Shown: piece after piece, positions 14,401 to 29,000 of the stretch
Numbering within the stretch: position 1 is the stretch's first letter
Layout of the letters: each line of letters opens with the position of its first letter
Assembly: GCA_039881145.1 (NCBI GenBank)
Contig: JAYKKI010000038.1
Coordinates: 6,870,501 to 6,934,500, forward strand
Reading direction: 5' to 3'
DNA from: Druceiella hillmani
Lineage: Eukaryota > Arthropoda > Insecta > Lepidoptera > Hepialidae
Length of the DNA stretch: 64,000 nucleotides
Notes under the pieces: model-generated
The model's database searches: none
What the model was told of the DNA's origin: nothing
The model's input: only the letters and a program-made list of their open reading frames with translations
Position numbers and translations under genes: made by a program

Positions 14401-17400
14401 AACACAAGCCACATACAGTTAACAGAAATAAAAAGTAAACAAATTTAACGTCTGTATTTATTTCCTCATAGGTATTTAAAAATTTCTCTTTCAATTTTAC
14501 AATTTCCACAAATTATTTTAAAAATCATTCTTATCTACACCTAAACTTAACATATTACCATTATCATGAGAGATTCACATTGTATTGCTTAACCTAATAA
14601 CTATAGGTCCGTGATACACTAATACATTAAATATTAACTTCATCGGTAACTACAGCTGGATGGGAATGGCTTACTACTACTTACTTTGTTGTATATTTTA
14701 TCAGTGACATCAACTTGAATGGTAGCCTTTTTAAGGACGTTAATCAATCGTAAACCCAATTTACCCCATTTTCGGTTTGCGATAGCATTTATGGTGCATA
14801 TTACATTTTTTGTAATAATATGAATGATTATTTTTTTGATGTGAAATCGTCTATTCGGTCGTTAAGTATGTGATATCCGGTCGAACTTTCTTCTGTTACA
14901 AAATAATGCGTTAACAAAGGTTAAACCCACAACGGATAGAGCATGTCTGTCTGTGTTTGTTGTGCAGCGTTTCTTTTGTCTGTGACGTCATCGGGCTAGT
15001 GTAGGCGCACGCATGGCTGTGATTGTTGCGAATTAACGTTGTGTAATGTTATCAATTAGTGTAGCATAAAAATGCTTTTAGCTAGGATGTTTATTTGGAA
15101 GAGTTTGAGGAGCATTACTAAGAGGCAAAATGAGACAACAAAAATATTTGCTGGAATATAATGAAAATAGACTAGTTTCCACTAAGAATAAATCGGATGG
15201 GTTGTAGTCTCTAATGATTAATCATGATATGATATGGAAATAAAAAAATAAAATTATTTATTATTAAAATATAATTTTTTTTTTGGAAAATAAATTTGGC
15301 ATAATTACGAATTCAGTCATGTGACAGTGAACACCAATCGGAAAGCATTACATCACAGCTCACAAAACACTTTTGTTGTTGATATTCTCGTATATAGAAC
15401 AAGTTATTTGATTAATCTTTTGTTTTTAACAATTTTTGTCAAGTTGAAATAGTTGTCCTTAATTATACTTTAAAAGACAAGTTCAATTTGCAATGGAATC
15501 AAGTTTTAGGCAAAGCAAGTAGCAGTAATTTGCGTAAAATTGAGGCTTGTTAGATTTTTCACGTCGGTAACTTTTGTTCATCAAAATTTCAGAATGTTGT
15601 AACTTCAATGTAAGTTAGACACAAGTGAAAATACATATTATAAGTTGAAATAGTTCAGTTTCGTAATTGTTTATATTGTAAGGTAATTACAATTGTGTTA
15701 AAACAATTAACGGTACTGTTTTTGACATTAGATTTACGAAGTATAAACAACTTAACCTTAATACATACATTATTATTTTATCAATAAACTTGTAAAAATA
15801 GTGAATGTAGAATTCATCAGTATTGCTTTAGGTTTAGAAATAAATTGTGTGTCATATTAATTTCTTCATTTGTAAATCTACAGTATTAGCTCAGAGCTTC
15901 AATATTTTAATGTTTTTCTATAGAAAACACAATCGCAAGTCATTGTTTAAGACAAGCCCACAATCACAATGATTTTGTAATAAAAGTACAGTTTATGAAA
16001 TATACCTATTCGATGAACTGCGTTTTTATTAAACTGCAAATAAATACATCAATGTTATTCTTGAATCTGTAAATAGACTACGAGCTCAATTTTTAGCCAC
16101 TTTTTCCGTATTTATTCATTGTTTGGAACATATATCAATAATTTATTTAGCTTCTTTATAATTGTGCTTTCACACTGGGTCATTACAGAGACTTGTAACA
16201 AGACGAATTCACTTTTAATTAAACAATAGAAACAACTATCATACACAGAGATGATTGTTTTCATCTGTTTTGTGAGTGATGTCATTCAAAACGCCATAAC
16301 AGTCTTGAGCGTTTTCGAGGAAAAATTTAAATTGTTTTTTTTAAAAAGCAAAATACTTTTAAAACTCAATATACATAATGAAATATTAGATTTTTGAAAA
16401 AAAATATCTTTTCTTAGGTTAAATAATATACAGTGGATTTCATTTATTACAGACCTTGACTATAGCGACGATAAATCTAAGTCCCGTGAATTTAAAGCAT
16501 ACTTTATACTACGAGTTCGGGTGGCAAAACACAGGCTCAAACTGAGTTTTTACCACCAAACACTTCATCAGTGATTCAACCAATTGATCGAGGGTTAAAT
16601 AAAACCCTCAAAAGTCATTATCGCAAGATTTTAGTACAGAAAATGATGGAGGACGTCGAAAAAACAGACGTCGAAAATGATGACGTAGATGCCATTGAAA
16701 TGGTAACTACGGCATAGGCTCGAGTGACTCCGGATACTATCAAAAAGTGTTTTCTACATGCTGGGTTCTGTAAATCTTCAGATATCACAACAATTGACAA
16801 CAACTCTGATGGTGAATTGGACATACCATTAGCACAGTTGACAACAACATCGTCAAGCGAAACAAATATTGTGGATTGGGAAACATATGTTGATATTGGC
16901 AGTCAACTTATCACTGCTAGCAGTATGTCCAATAGTGAAATTATTGAAATTGTTGTTCCACCACATACGACGCTTGATGAGGAATATGAGGAGGAAAAAG
17001 ATTGCAAGGAAGATGAGATTCTTACAACTAAAGATGTGTTGTATCTAAGCTCAAAAGATATTGTTTATTTGGTGATGGAAAGGATATTATAGACATTGAA
17101 CGAGTAATGAAAATATAATACACCCTACAGCGTACACTAGCTCAAAAAAATAAATTAAAACAAAGTAATATTACATAACATTTTAAAGATGCCAATGATT
17201 AACTACATGAGCAAATACTTCCAACTATAAGTGAGTGTAAATAAACTATATACATATGTGTCTGTATCTCTTTACCTTTGCCTGTTACGACTTTCGGGTA
17301 AAACAACGAAATTACGTGGTTCGTTCAATGTCGTTATATCCGAAATCCACTGTATTAAGGAAAAATATTAACCATATTTTCCAAATTTAGTCAATTAGCC

Positions 17401-19964
17401 TATTGGTATAAATTGGAAAACTCCAAAAAATTGTCATTTCATATGAATCGTCAATATTATAAATATACTCAGAATTATAGGCAACAAAAATCCAAGCTCA
17501 CGTTATATGTGATTCTTTTAAATGTTATGTAAATTTTAAAAGATGTTCATGAACAAATTGGTCTTTTTGGTTGTACCATAAGAAAAATACACGTAGGAAA
17601 AATAATGGCTTTCTTTCATTTTTCAAGAAATCACATAGTCATATATTATTGACCAAGTGTGGGATTCTAACAAAAGTTTGAAAATATGTCTCATCCATTA
17701 ATAATTAACAAAATATTATTATAATTATATCAGTATTTATGTATTTTGTTCGTTTTCAGATGCCCATACTTGTATATGCAATTACCACCTATTGATGCCA
17801 GAGCTACTTGCATTATCCTGATGCTATTCACAACAACATTTTCAAATTGATTTAATTTTTCTTGAATTGTATTTTTATAGTAATTATGTTTTAGTACTTA
17901 AATTATATAGTAATGTTATTTTGACATTTGTCTTTTGATTGAAATATTTTTAATAATAGATTTAATAAATAAATTCTATGGGCATTAATAATAATTACAT
18001 ACGTCTATGGTCAGGAGGGATGAATCGAGGAGAGGAGGGATCACTGACAGCATTTGGGAGGGTATGAAAAGTGTGGCTTTTTTATATGGGTTGGTATGTG
18101 TTGTGTCATTCTGTACCTATCTGTTCTGTGTTCACAATATTATTAATTACATCTGATAATGTAATTAAACACATATGTATAGGTATTTGTGTATATATAA
18201 TATATATATTTATATATACACCAACATGATGTCCGGGAATAGGTGTCGGGCTAAGAAAGACGCTATTCGTTGGCTATACAGGAATAAAATGTCGTTGAAA
18301 TAAATATCTTCCATCTCTAATATCTTTTTATCCCATCCAATACTTGCCCAGAGTGCGTTGTTTACCAGCAGTGGCGATGTTTTCGCAGCTGTTTGCAGTT
18401 TATTCCCCTAAGCGGCGTTGAATAATGTGCACAAGTAATATATATACGAAAAAGATGACAAATAATTATGAATATTATTTTTAATTTATTCAGCTAAGAA
18501 TGGTTAATCCAAGTATAAGTGTGTGTATCGATATCAATAGTGTAGTGTATCGTGAATATTTTTAATCAGAACAGCCACAAAACAACCGGCTTAGGGCACA
18601 TCTCACAGAATGACTAGCAAGTATTTTAAAAATGCATAGGAATTTAAAACCATATTTTTGTTGAATAAGTATTTTTTCTTTTTCTCTTTTGCTATTGCGC
18701 CAATCAAAATTGTTCTCTTATCAAATTAAAGAGGTAATGAACATTTTTCTATTTTCTTTGCATTTTAAACTAAAGCATAATTGTTTTAAATGAATCCTCG
18801 AAACTTGCCCCTCTTGACAGATTTTGACAAAGAATGAGTTGCAATAAGCCAAATTTCATGAAATAATTATATGAAACAATTAAAAACGAATCTGTTTAAA
18901 TTATAAGTGAAGGTTTGAACTATTCTTGTCACCCTATCAATTACTCCAAATATTTTAGGAGATAGGTTTTACAATAAAAATTTAAATAAATGGTTTAAAA
19001 TAAATTTGATATAATTAATATTTTTTTAGAAAATCCCATAAAACATTTATAATTTTGAAATAAATTAATTTTTCAAAACAATCAATTTTACAGGTAATAA
19101 CGCGAAAAAAGCTCAAGTTCCATCCATATAAAATTCAAATTGTTCAAGATTTACACGATTCTGACTTTGAATTAAGAAAAACTTACGCGGAAGTGATGTT
19201 GAGATTTCGTTATGTTGTTGACTTTCACATTGGAGGATATGTGAATAAGCAGAACTTTCGTTACTGGGATGTCCACAACCTAAGACAAATGCATCAAGAG
19301 CCTTTACATAAGCCTAAAGTAACAGTCTAGTGTGCCATGTCTGCATCTGCAATCATAGGGCCTTATTTCTTTGAAAATCAACGAGGCCAAACTGTAACTG
19401 TGAATTCGGAGAGATATGCCCAGATGTTAAATGACTTTTTCAGAGTAGAACTACAGAATAGTCAATCCTTCAACCAAAACACATGGTTCCAGCAGGACGG
19501 GGCCACAGCTCACACTGCTAATGTGTCCATGAATGCAGTGTGGCAGTTATTTCCAGAAAAAAACATATCCCGAAACGGTACAGTACCGTGGCCACCTAGG
19601 TCACCCGATTTAAGCCCATGTGACTTTTTCTGATGGGAATACTTAAAATCCGTTGTTTACAAAACAAATCCGAGCACTGTGACACAACTTAAAGAAAATA
19701 TTCGAGCCGAAGTCAGTAGGATAACCCAGTCGCTCTGCAAACGCGTTTTTGAAAACATGCGTGCTAGACTCGAAGAGTGTGTCAGACTCGATGGCCACCA
19801 TTTGGAAAACGTGGTTTTTAAAAAATGAAATCCGCATTTATTTTTATAAAGTTAAAATAAACCTACTTTGTATTAGAGGTGAAGTTTTTTTTACAATTTT
19901 TCAAACATTGAAATCTGCCACTGGACACCTGTATATATAAATATACATATATATACATACATAA

Positions 19965-20039
<75 letters not shown>

Positions 20040-23000
20040 ATATATAAATATATTAAGGACCATGTAAATTTAAAATTTATGTAATTAACAGGAAATTAAA
20101 TAAAAGCATTCTAGCAAAAATAAATTCACAGAGAAAAAACATAATTCAATTCAATACTCTGCTTTGCTTTTCTATGTGGAATGAAAGAAAAGAAAGAAAA
20201 AACATATTCTTCATAGAAAATATATTTTTTATTTCTTTCTTTTTAAATCGTTTTTTATTGTAAAGCTAGTGCATGTTTTGTTTGTCCGTTTTCTGCATAA
20301 ACATAAAGATCATAAGGATTACCAACTCTGGAGCGTGCGACATAGGATTGCCTATGAAAGAAGCATCGTTTTCTAAATTCAAACCGCACATTGCAAAGAT
20401 TGTCCTGACGCTATATTTATAGTAGAACGCCAGGCATATGGGAATTGAAGTGGAACGCCTTGTAGATGTGTCAGACTCGATGGCCGCCATTTGAAAAATG
20501 TGGTTTTTAAAAAATGAAATCTGCATTTGTTGTTATAAATTTAAAATAAACCTACTTTGTATTATAGGTGTAGTTTTTTTTTTACAATTTTTCAAACATT
20601 GAAATCTGCCACTGGGACACCTGTATATATGCTTGGCATGTGGGGCACGATTTGATAATGGATAAATATATGCAATTGGCGTAAAAATGCTCATACAGAC
20701 GGCAAGTGTAGGGACTGTCCATATTTAGAAAAGTGAAAACTTGCAATTAGTAAAATATTTGAAAAATAAAAAAGGAATGAGTATATTTAAATATGGTCAG
20801 AAATAAAGATTTCTTTTATATGACTTCATGAATAGGGTGGATGATTTTTTTCAACTGTCACATTTTACTTTACAGCCTTGCAATTTTTACATTTGCTAAT
20901 AGAAATTTGTGTAAATGTAGTTCAAAGTATCCTTTAATAAAATATTTTCATTTACTTGTAATTAATTAAATGAACTACAAATCTATATTTATAAAACAAA
21001 GTCGTGTTAGTTACACAGTTTATAACTCAAGAACGGCTGGACTAATTTTTTTGATTTTTGTGTTTTTGGATTTGTCTTCGTCGGGAATAGGGTAATAAGT
21101 ATTAAAACATTGGAAAAATTCAAGAAAAAAAATTAATTTTCCTATACATTTTGTATGGAACGGCTTTTTTGGTGATATATCGAGAATGGATTGACTGATA
21201 TTTTCTTTCATTGAAAATTTGTATGATTAGTATATATTTATTGAATATTTTTTTTTTTATCTCGGCTTCAAGAAGTTTCCTCGCGCATTGGAAAAGTAAA
21301 AAAACACAAATAATTGAATTGTGTATAAGACGTAATATGTGATAAATGACAGAAAAAAAAAGAAAAAAGTATGTCATAAATGACAGACACGAACGAAAAT
21401 GATAATTGGTTTATAATAATTATATCTTATTCAGTTTTCGATCGTTATTTCATTTGAATTCGATTAAATTAATTCTCTTTAAACGATTTTTTCTGAAATT
21501 TATTAGCGAAGAGTGATTTCAAATAGTTGAGTTAAGTTTTATGAAGAAGTTCACTTTGTGAGGTTATGATATTTGTGATTGTGCGGGCATTGATAATTGC
21601 TTCATTATGTAATTAACGTGATTAATTTTTTTGTGATTAATTTTAAAGTATTATTTATAATGCTGAAAATCTAATCTTTCACAACAAAGCCATAATGCAA
21701 TTCTACTTAGGAATATTGCGAACAATCCACTATAGATGAACAAGAAATTGCACGAGAAGAGCGCCGCATAAGTATGGCCCGACTTTGTTCTTCACAAACA
21801 CAAGAACAAGACAAACAGCTCAGTTGGCAACGAAAAATCGTCGAGCTTATCGCACAGATCAACAACATAATATTCTTCGACGTGCAAGAAGAAATGCTTC
21901 AAGCGTTGATTTGAATCGAGTAGCATTTCAATACGATTGCATAATTGACTACAACTCGCATCCTTTCGTTCGAATTGGTTCAATGGATATTGTGTGCGAC
22001 CATTGCGGTGCATTGAATTAGTTCGCTGGAGAAACGCCTGGATTGTGCTCTCTCAGTGGCAAGATGAAATTGCCATTCTTGCTTCTGCCACCTGAGTCAT
22101 TGCATTCATTAATTCGTACCGAAACACCAGAATCACGACATTTTCTATCGAACGTTCAAAGATACAAGGGATGTTTCCAAATGCCTGCATTTGAAGCAGA
22201 CATTATCGAAGAACGATCGAATCTAATCGGCAATAAAAAGAGAAGTTCTTCAAGATTTGCAGCAACTACTTCATGAATATCATACATTGGTTCGGTTGTT
22301 CATAACTGCGTTGGATCGCAGCATGCCAAGTGATGACTACAAAGTCTTGATTTTAATGTTATTTTAATTTAATTAAAATAGTTTTCATTTGTATTTGTAC
22401 ATTTATTGAACTTAATTAATTTTGAATATTAATTTTATCTTAATAAAAAACTGAATTTAATTTAGCTAATAAGTTAACACAACATTTATTAATTCTGAGG
22501 CGATACGTTCATCGGGTCAGCTAGTAAAATAGTAAAAATTAGCTATTTTGAAGCAGTGCCAGTGGCTTTCTTCCTTAATCCTTACTTTCTCTTAACTTCT
22601 GATTTTCCTTGTTTAACCGTTAAGAGTGCCGACGAGCGCCATTGCACTTGTGTGCGTACAGTAAATAAATTTGCTGATATATTGAAAATTATTAAAAAGT
22701 ATATCTAAACACCTGCAGAATTTTCATAGAAGATACCTTTCCAACAATAAGAGAACTATAAGATTTTCCACAATATCTGATGAAAATATGACATCGCTTG
22801 GGTTGGTTTCATATCATCTAAAATTGGCTAAATTCTATTGTGCCGAAAACCTTCAGAATGGTTTTTACCTTATAAAAGTTATATAACCTTACCAAAAGAC
22901 TGACTTGAGATCCTTGCATAGAGTTTCATCTCAAAATATTTCGAAGGCATTATGGTCCTACATTCTATTTCAGCGTTCTGACAGTCAGATTCCATGAACC

Positions 23001-26000
23001 ATAACCTACAATGGAGTCTCCTCCTCTGGTACAGATATACCTGGCAAGTTCGCAAATTACTTTCAATCTATTTTTTTAACAGATAGCCATGTGTTAGATG
23101 CAACAGTAGCGGAACATATAGTTTACATGGGTTTCACTAACTTGCTTTATTTGGATGATTTTCGACTAGCCCTTGGACAGCTCCAACTAAAGCGAATTTG
23201 CGGCCCAGATGCCACATAAGTTAATAATAACATTCTCCCAATAAAACTACTAAAGGCAGAATTCTCTTTCAATTTTGTCCACTTTTTCACCAACGACTTT
23301 CAATTTCGGAAGGAGATTGTGCAGTACGAAAGTTTCTGAACAAACTATTACTTTACTAACCCCAGTGTAAGCCAGAGTAATAACTTAGGTCCTCTCTTAT
23401 TTCTTTTAGTGATAAATGACCATCCATTAGAAATTAAAACTGCAAAATGTGTGCTTTTTTGCTAAAGATTTGAAGTTATTTTCTGGTATAAGTAATTGTT
23501 CTGGTTAGAATCTTCAGAACAACTCAGTTTTATAACGGAGTCTGAAAAATAAATTTCACTTAAATATAAGTAGTGTTGACCTATTTTCGTATCCAAGCAA
23601 CATTCCAATCTTCAGTATAATTGTGGCCAACCCTCACTGTAATTATGGACAGCTGCCTCACATTTCACAATTATATTATGTCATACTGAGCTTCTGACAT
23701 TTCCCTGACACCAAATGTATTAAAGCTTTATATAATATTCTCATTCATAGCAAATTGAAAACAAATTCACTTAGTTGGTCTCCTTATGAGGTTAACCATG
23801 TCCTTATATTGGAAAAGATACAAAACATTTGTTAGATTTCTTTGATTTAAAAATTTTGACTCCATATGAAGTAAAACAAACACATGTTCAATACTATGAA
23901 CAAAGATAATTTAAATTTCAACATTAGTATAACACAAAGAAAGTAAAGGTATATAACCTTCTATACATGAGAATTAAGGTCATTCACACCAAAATTTATG
24001 TTATTCACAACACACTCCAAAAGTCTGTTGGTGAATGTCACCTGCACTAGCATGTCTGTTGTGCAAACAAAATATTGTCTATGGCAAAAGCAAAGTTCCA
24101 ATTATTAATGGATTTTTTGTTTTGATCTGATTCATCTGTGTCTACCCTACATGACAGCTCATGAACACAAAAAATCATTTTCACATATCATCACCATCCT
24201 GAAATGATCCATATTAAAGATATATTTTTCAATGTAATGTTTTTGTGAAGAATATGTACAAGTCTTATTGTATGAACTGATATCAATCTATTAGATTTAA
24301 TATACATTTTTATTATTCAATTCTTACTTTCTTCATTATAGGTAGCATACATTGGTAGCCTGTAACATAATCAATAAATATATTAATGAATTAATAAAAA
24401 CTCATACCTGATCTAAATTAAAACGCACAAATGCTTCATATTGTTCAGCAAGTTTGCCACTTAATGCAGCTTCATATTCAGCTCTAAGAGCTGCCTCCTG
24501 TTCACGTAACATGCGCTCACATATCATACGGACCTGTAATTCACCATAATTCAATATCTAAGTAAATTCAATGGAAGAGAATACCCAATAATATAACTTG
24601 ATAAAAAAATTGTTAGTTCGGATGGTTTATTCAGTTATATATAACCTTCCAGCCATAAGTTACACTTTTAATGAAAAAAACCTTGAATATTTTTGCAAGA
24701 ATATATGGTTCTTATAAGATCCATTAGTTGTATACAGTCTGTCCCATCAGTTTAAAGGAATTAGAGAGGACTATTAAAAAGAATTTGTTAAAAATTTTCA
24801 TCTTATGAAAATTATTTTGGAATTAAGGATTATTAATAATAAACCTAATACATGAAAAAACAGAGAGAAAAACATGAGGTTTCAGTCATAAATCATTAAT
24901 GCTTTCTTGGTAAATTTCAGTAATATATTTTGAATGTTATATTAAAAATTTACAGAGTTATTCACAAAATTTTCAAATCATACAAGACAATAATAATTTT
25001 ATATAGTAAATTTGATCCATAAATAACTTTACATAACTAGAATCCAATCGAATCAAAATATGTATAATTTTTTCAAGTCATGAGAGTTCTTTTCAAAATA
25101 ATTGCACAAAAAAATCAAATTAAATGCAGTTGAATAATTATGATCAAGGTGTTCATAAACAACTTCTTATCTCATTTTTAAACTATTTAAAATATTATTA
25201 TAGGTTAAAACTAATAAAAAATAAAAACATTATTTCACCAGTATTTAAAACTATGTGGATTGCAATTTCATTGTAAATAGGCACAAAACAATAGATAACT
25301 GCTAACTGTAAAACACAGTATACAATATTGTTTAACAAATATATATTTTTCTTAAACACAATATGTTTGAATACTTTTGTGAGGTCAAAATTTGTAGAAA
25401 TGAGAAAGTCACGGCATTATATGGAGCTGGTAGAATGATCAGTTTAAGGCACAAGTGCGGAGCGCACCAACAGAGCATATATTGCATTTGAGGAATTCCA
25501 GACTCTATTCTTTTGTCAAGTTTATTGTACTACTAACTGTAAAATCTGTAACTATTAGAAAGAAATAGGTAATGTGTATATTTAGTTGAAAAGGTTCATA
25601 CAGTGAACTTGTACTGTGTTTTAAAAACTGTTTCGTTATTATTTTCTAAAAATGTACGATGAAATTTGGTTGACACATTTTATCATAAAACTTCAGCATC
25701 AGGCAGTCCTTCCTCATTATTATGTGTGCTTAGGGGGCACACAGCTCTGTTGCAAATTTCAACGTGCCTTGACTGTAAGCAATCTGGAACGATAAACCTA
25801 TACCTAATAATATTTCTGAATCTGTTATCACTTTATATAAACCTTTCAAAACCCAAAAGGTGAGGCGGATAGGTAGGAAAACTTGTGCCTAACAACAGCG
25901 CACAGTGCCTTATAAAGAATTACACTAACTTGCCCTGAGATATATTTATGTACATAACATATTTATTAATATTTTATGTACATTTGCATACCTTTGCTTT

Positions 26001-29000
26001 GGCATTCCAAATACTGTATAAAAAGTCTCATAAGATTTTGTGTCTGTTAGTCAAGATATCAAAGGTCACAAAATCCACGAAAATTGTTTTTTTTTTGCCA
26101 ATATGCGGGTTCCTATATCACACAATCATTACAGGTTATCACAAAAAATAATATATCTAAAGTATTTCATTTCAATAACGCACAATTTATATTATTTTAT
26201 TTGTTATTTATAAATACTTTTATAAACAATGTTTTGACTTTATTAATAATAAGATTTTTATCATATAATTAACTTTTTAAAGTGTACTATGAATCTGGCT
26301 CCTCAGTATACATGCTGTACTATCCTATAAACGGACTCACGCTTGCCATATATATTTAAGAAAAACATACATGAAACGAAACTTCTAGAGAATTTTATAT
26401 TCCACAATGTAATAACTTCAAATGACATGAGAAACATAGAAAACAAGATATTTGAAGGTAAAACAATTTTCGTACCTTGTTAACAAACACATTGTATGAG
26501 ACTCGTATGAGAAACACACCAACAAACATATCTTATGAGATTTTTGAACCAATCGTTAGAACGTCAAAGGTCTATGCAAATTTTTAAATTCCTATTTTCA
26601 CTCATGCATGTACCTCGCAAACAGGGTTCTTGAAAAAAATTCATATTAAACTAAAAAAAGCGAAAAAGAAATTTATTTTGGCAACACGGAACAAATGTCT
26701 CGTTTCTAAAGTTATTTTGCACTTGCTACTTATCATTTTATTTTTGTTAATTCTTGATTTATTAAAAATATAACACATACATGTGCATGAAGATGGGTTT
26801 CTTGTTTTGTATTATGGTTACAAAATGTATTTTATTTTTTACTCCTTTCTTTACGCATTGCAGAATTGTTTGGTTCATTATATTCCAATACCAGCTATTT
26901 AAAAATTACATTCTATTTCTGTAACCAGTCTCCTTTATAATTAACAGTTTACCCTAGTGTGTTGAATTTGCAATATTTTTTATTAATACCATAAGTAATA
27001 GTAGTAAAACCTGCTTAAATGTGAACAATGCCCGATGATGAACTTTTTCAGAATTTGTACGTGAATGATGACCAAGACTCTGATGTGGTGGGCTGGAATC
27101 ACCTTCGCTGCCACTGGAGCATGATGACGCATTAGCTGAGGTACCCTCACCTGCTAGACGTAGCTGACGCCGTCTGTGGAGACGTTTAATTTCATCGCAA
27201 ATTTCTTGAGCCATACGTTCTGGAAAATTGGTAAATAATATCTCAAATGTGATTACACAACTTCAAAACAGTATTTTTGAAATTATAAGTTCACTGCTCA
27301 AGTTTTCGGTTTTTACCATTTAAACAATCAAGGCCAAGCACCCACGTAAGTGATATAGCAAGTGCCATAATAAACATAATTTTTTCAAAATTGGTTTTTA
27401 ATTAACTTATATTCCACAATATTGTATGAAAAATATCAAAATTTCGAATGGGTCAACTACTGTATTGTTTGTTATGGATGTAGGTGGTGCGGACAAATAG
27501 AAGTGCAATAATCACACATGTGTATCAAATGGATCCAGTCACGTTAAGACACAATCATGTAAGCTATACCATGCTAGTCATAAAAGCACAGCAATGAGAG
27601 AAATAGTGTGTCATTATTAATAAATATTTTAGGAAATAAGTGAAACCGTTCTATTTTTCTTACAGTATAAAGCAGTGGTTGTTAACAGGTGACCGCGGAC
27701 CACTAGTGGTCCTTGGAAGCGCCAGAAGTGGTCCAAAAAACCATCCGGAAAATATTAAAAAGTAATGAGTCGATACAAAGATGTGTGGCGTGAGAAAGTG
27801 ACTCAAGTGAGAGCGAGTCAAGTAGCGGATGGAGCCGCAGAGGGGTGGGGACGAGGTGTGCGGGCGTGAGGTGTGTGTGGCACGTGCAGCGAGCACACAC
27901 CCCACTCCCGTGCAGTGCAGCGTCTCTCTCTGTTTATTCCATTCGTTTTTTGTTTTAGTTAGTTAACATTCATTGTTTTGTTCAGAGTGCTTGAGAATAA
28001 GAACAAACTTATAGGTCTACTAAGGTGTTTATGGTAAATAACTGCTCCAGATTTGAATCTACGTAAGTAAACTAAACTATGTTAACTTTAAATAGGTATT
28101 ATGAATACTACATCAAATTTAAGATTTTACTTTATTACGTCACATTGTCAGCTTGCTATAGTAAACGTGGTACACATGGTTTATCCATATTTTATCATTT
28201 ATTATCATATATCTGTTAAATTTGTTTTATTTCAAGGGAATAATATAATTATTTTAATTTCAAAAAAATGCCCCTGAAGTGAAATATGACAACAATTGTA
28301 TTAAAATGTGTTACTTCAATAGAAATAAATGGGGAGATTAGGCCTCAATGCGTAATATGCGCAACCATTCTTGCCAATGAGACTTTAAAGCTGGCAATGT
28401 TGGAACGTAACTTAAAAACCGCACATCCCAATTATTGCAATCACGAGAATTCTTCGAGGGGAAACTAATAAATCTAAAAAAAATTAAACTTGGACTCAGT
28501 GGGCAACTTGTGAAAACATTATCTGCATCGTTTGAAATTTCAAAATTGATTGCCAAATCCAAAATGACACACACAATCTGCAAAGCTCAAAAGAAAATTC
28601 GTGAAATACCATTTTAAAAAGATACAATGTGAAGTTGCGAGTTCAAAAAAAGTCAAATGATATTGAAGAAAAGTTATTTACAATATAAAATGTAATCCTT
28701 ATTTTGCGTTACAATGTGATGAATCTACAGACATTTCACAATGTTGTCAATTACTTGTATTTCTTAGATTTTTGAATGACAATAAAAGTTAAAAGAGGAA
28801 TTACTATTTTCTCAAGAACTGGAAACAACATCAAAAGGTATGGATATTACGAATTTAGTAAGTCAATATTTTGAGAAAAATAGACTCACGTGGCAAAAGC
28901 TTGCGGGGTTTTGTATGGACGGTGCTCCTGCTATGCTTGGTTCCCGCTGTGGTCTTGCACCATTGATAAAAACAAAAAATCAAACACTGCGTTATCCATC

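Larger units (their letters stand above)
10105..24407 (-). other. akirin: Akirin intron 3 (14.3 kb)
   Basis: Donor CAG|GTATGA at the right edge, acceptor tttgcag at the left (minus strand). Its left half (10105-16430) shows no recognisable gene or transposon apart from a GC-rich patch at 14941-15050. The right half holds the Tigger, IS630-type, Helitron and jockey relics listed separately. Confidence 0.8.

Noticed and set aside
19970..20060. AT run as an origin or promoter element
   Set aside because: Simple (TA)n microsatellite next to a transposon end.
27660..27905. Two overlapping minus-strand frames in a GC-rich patch
   Set aside because: They lie in the non-coding left end of the hAT element and run against its transposase; composition artefact.
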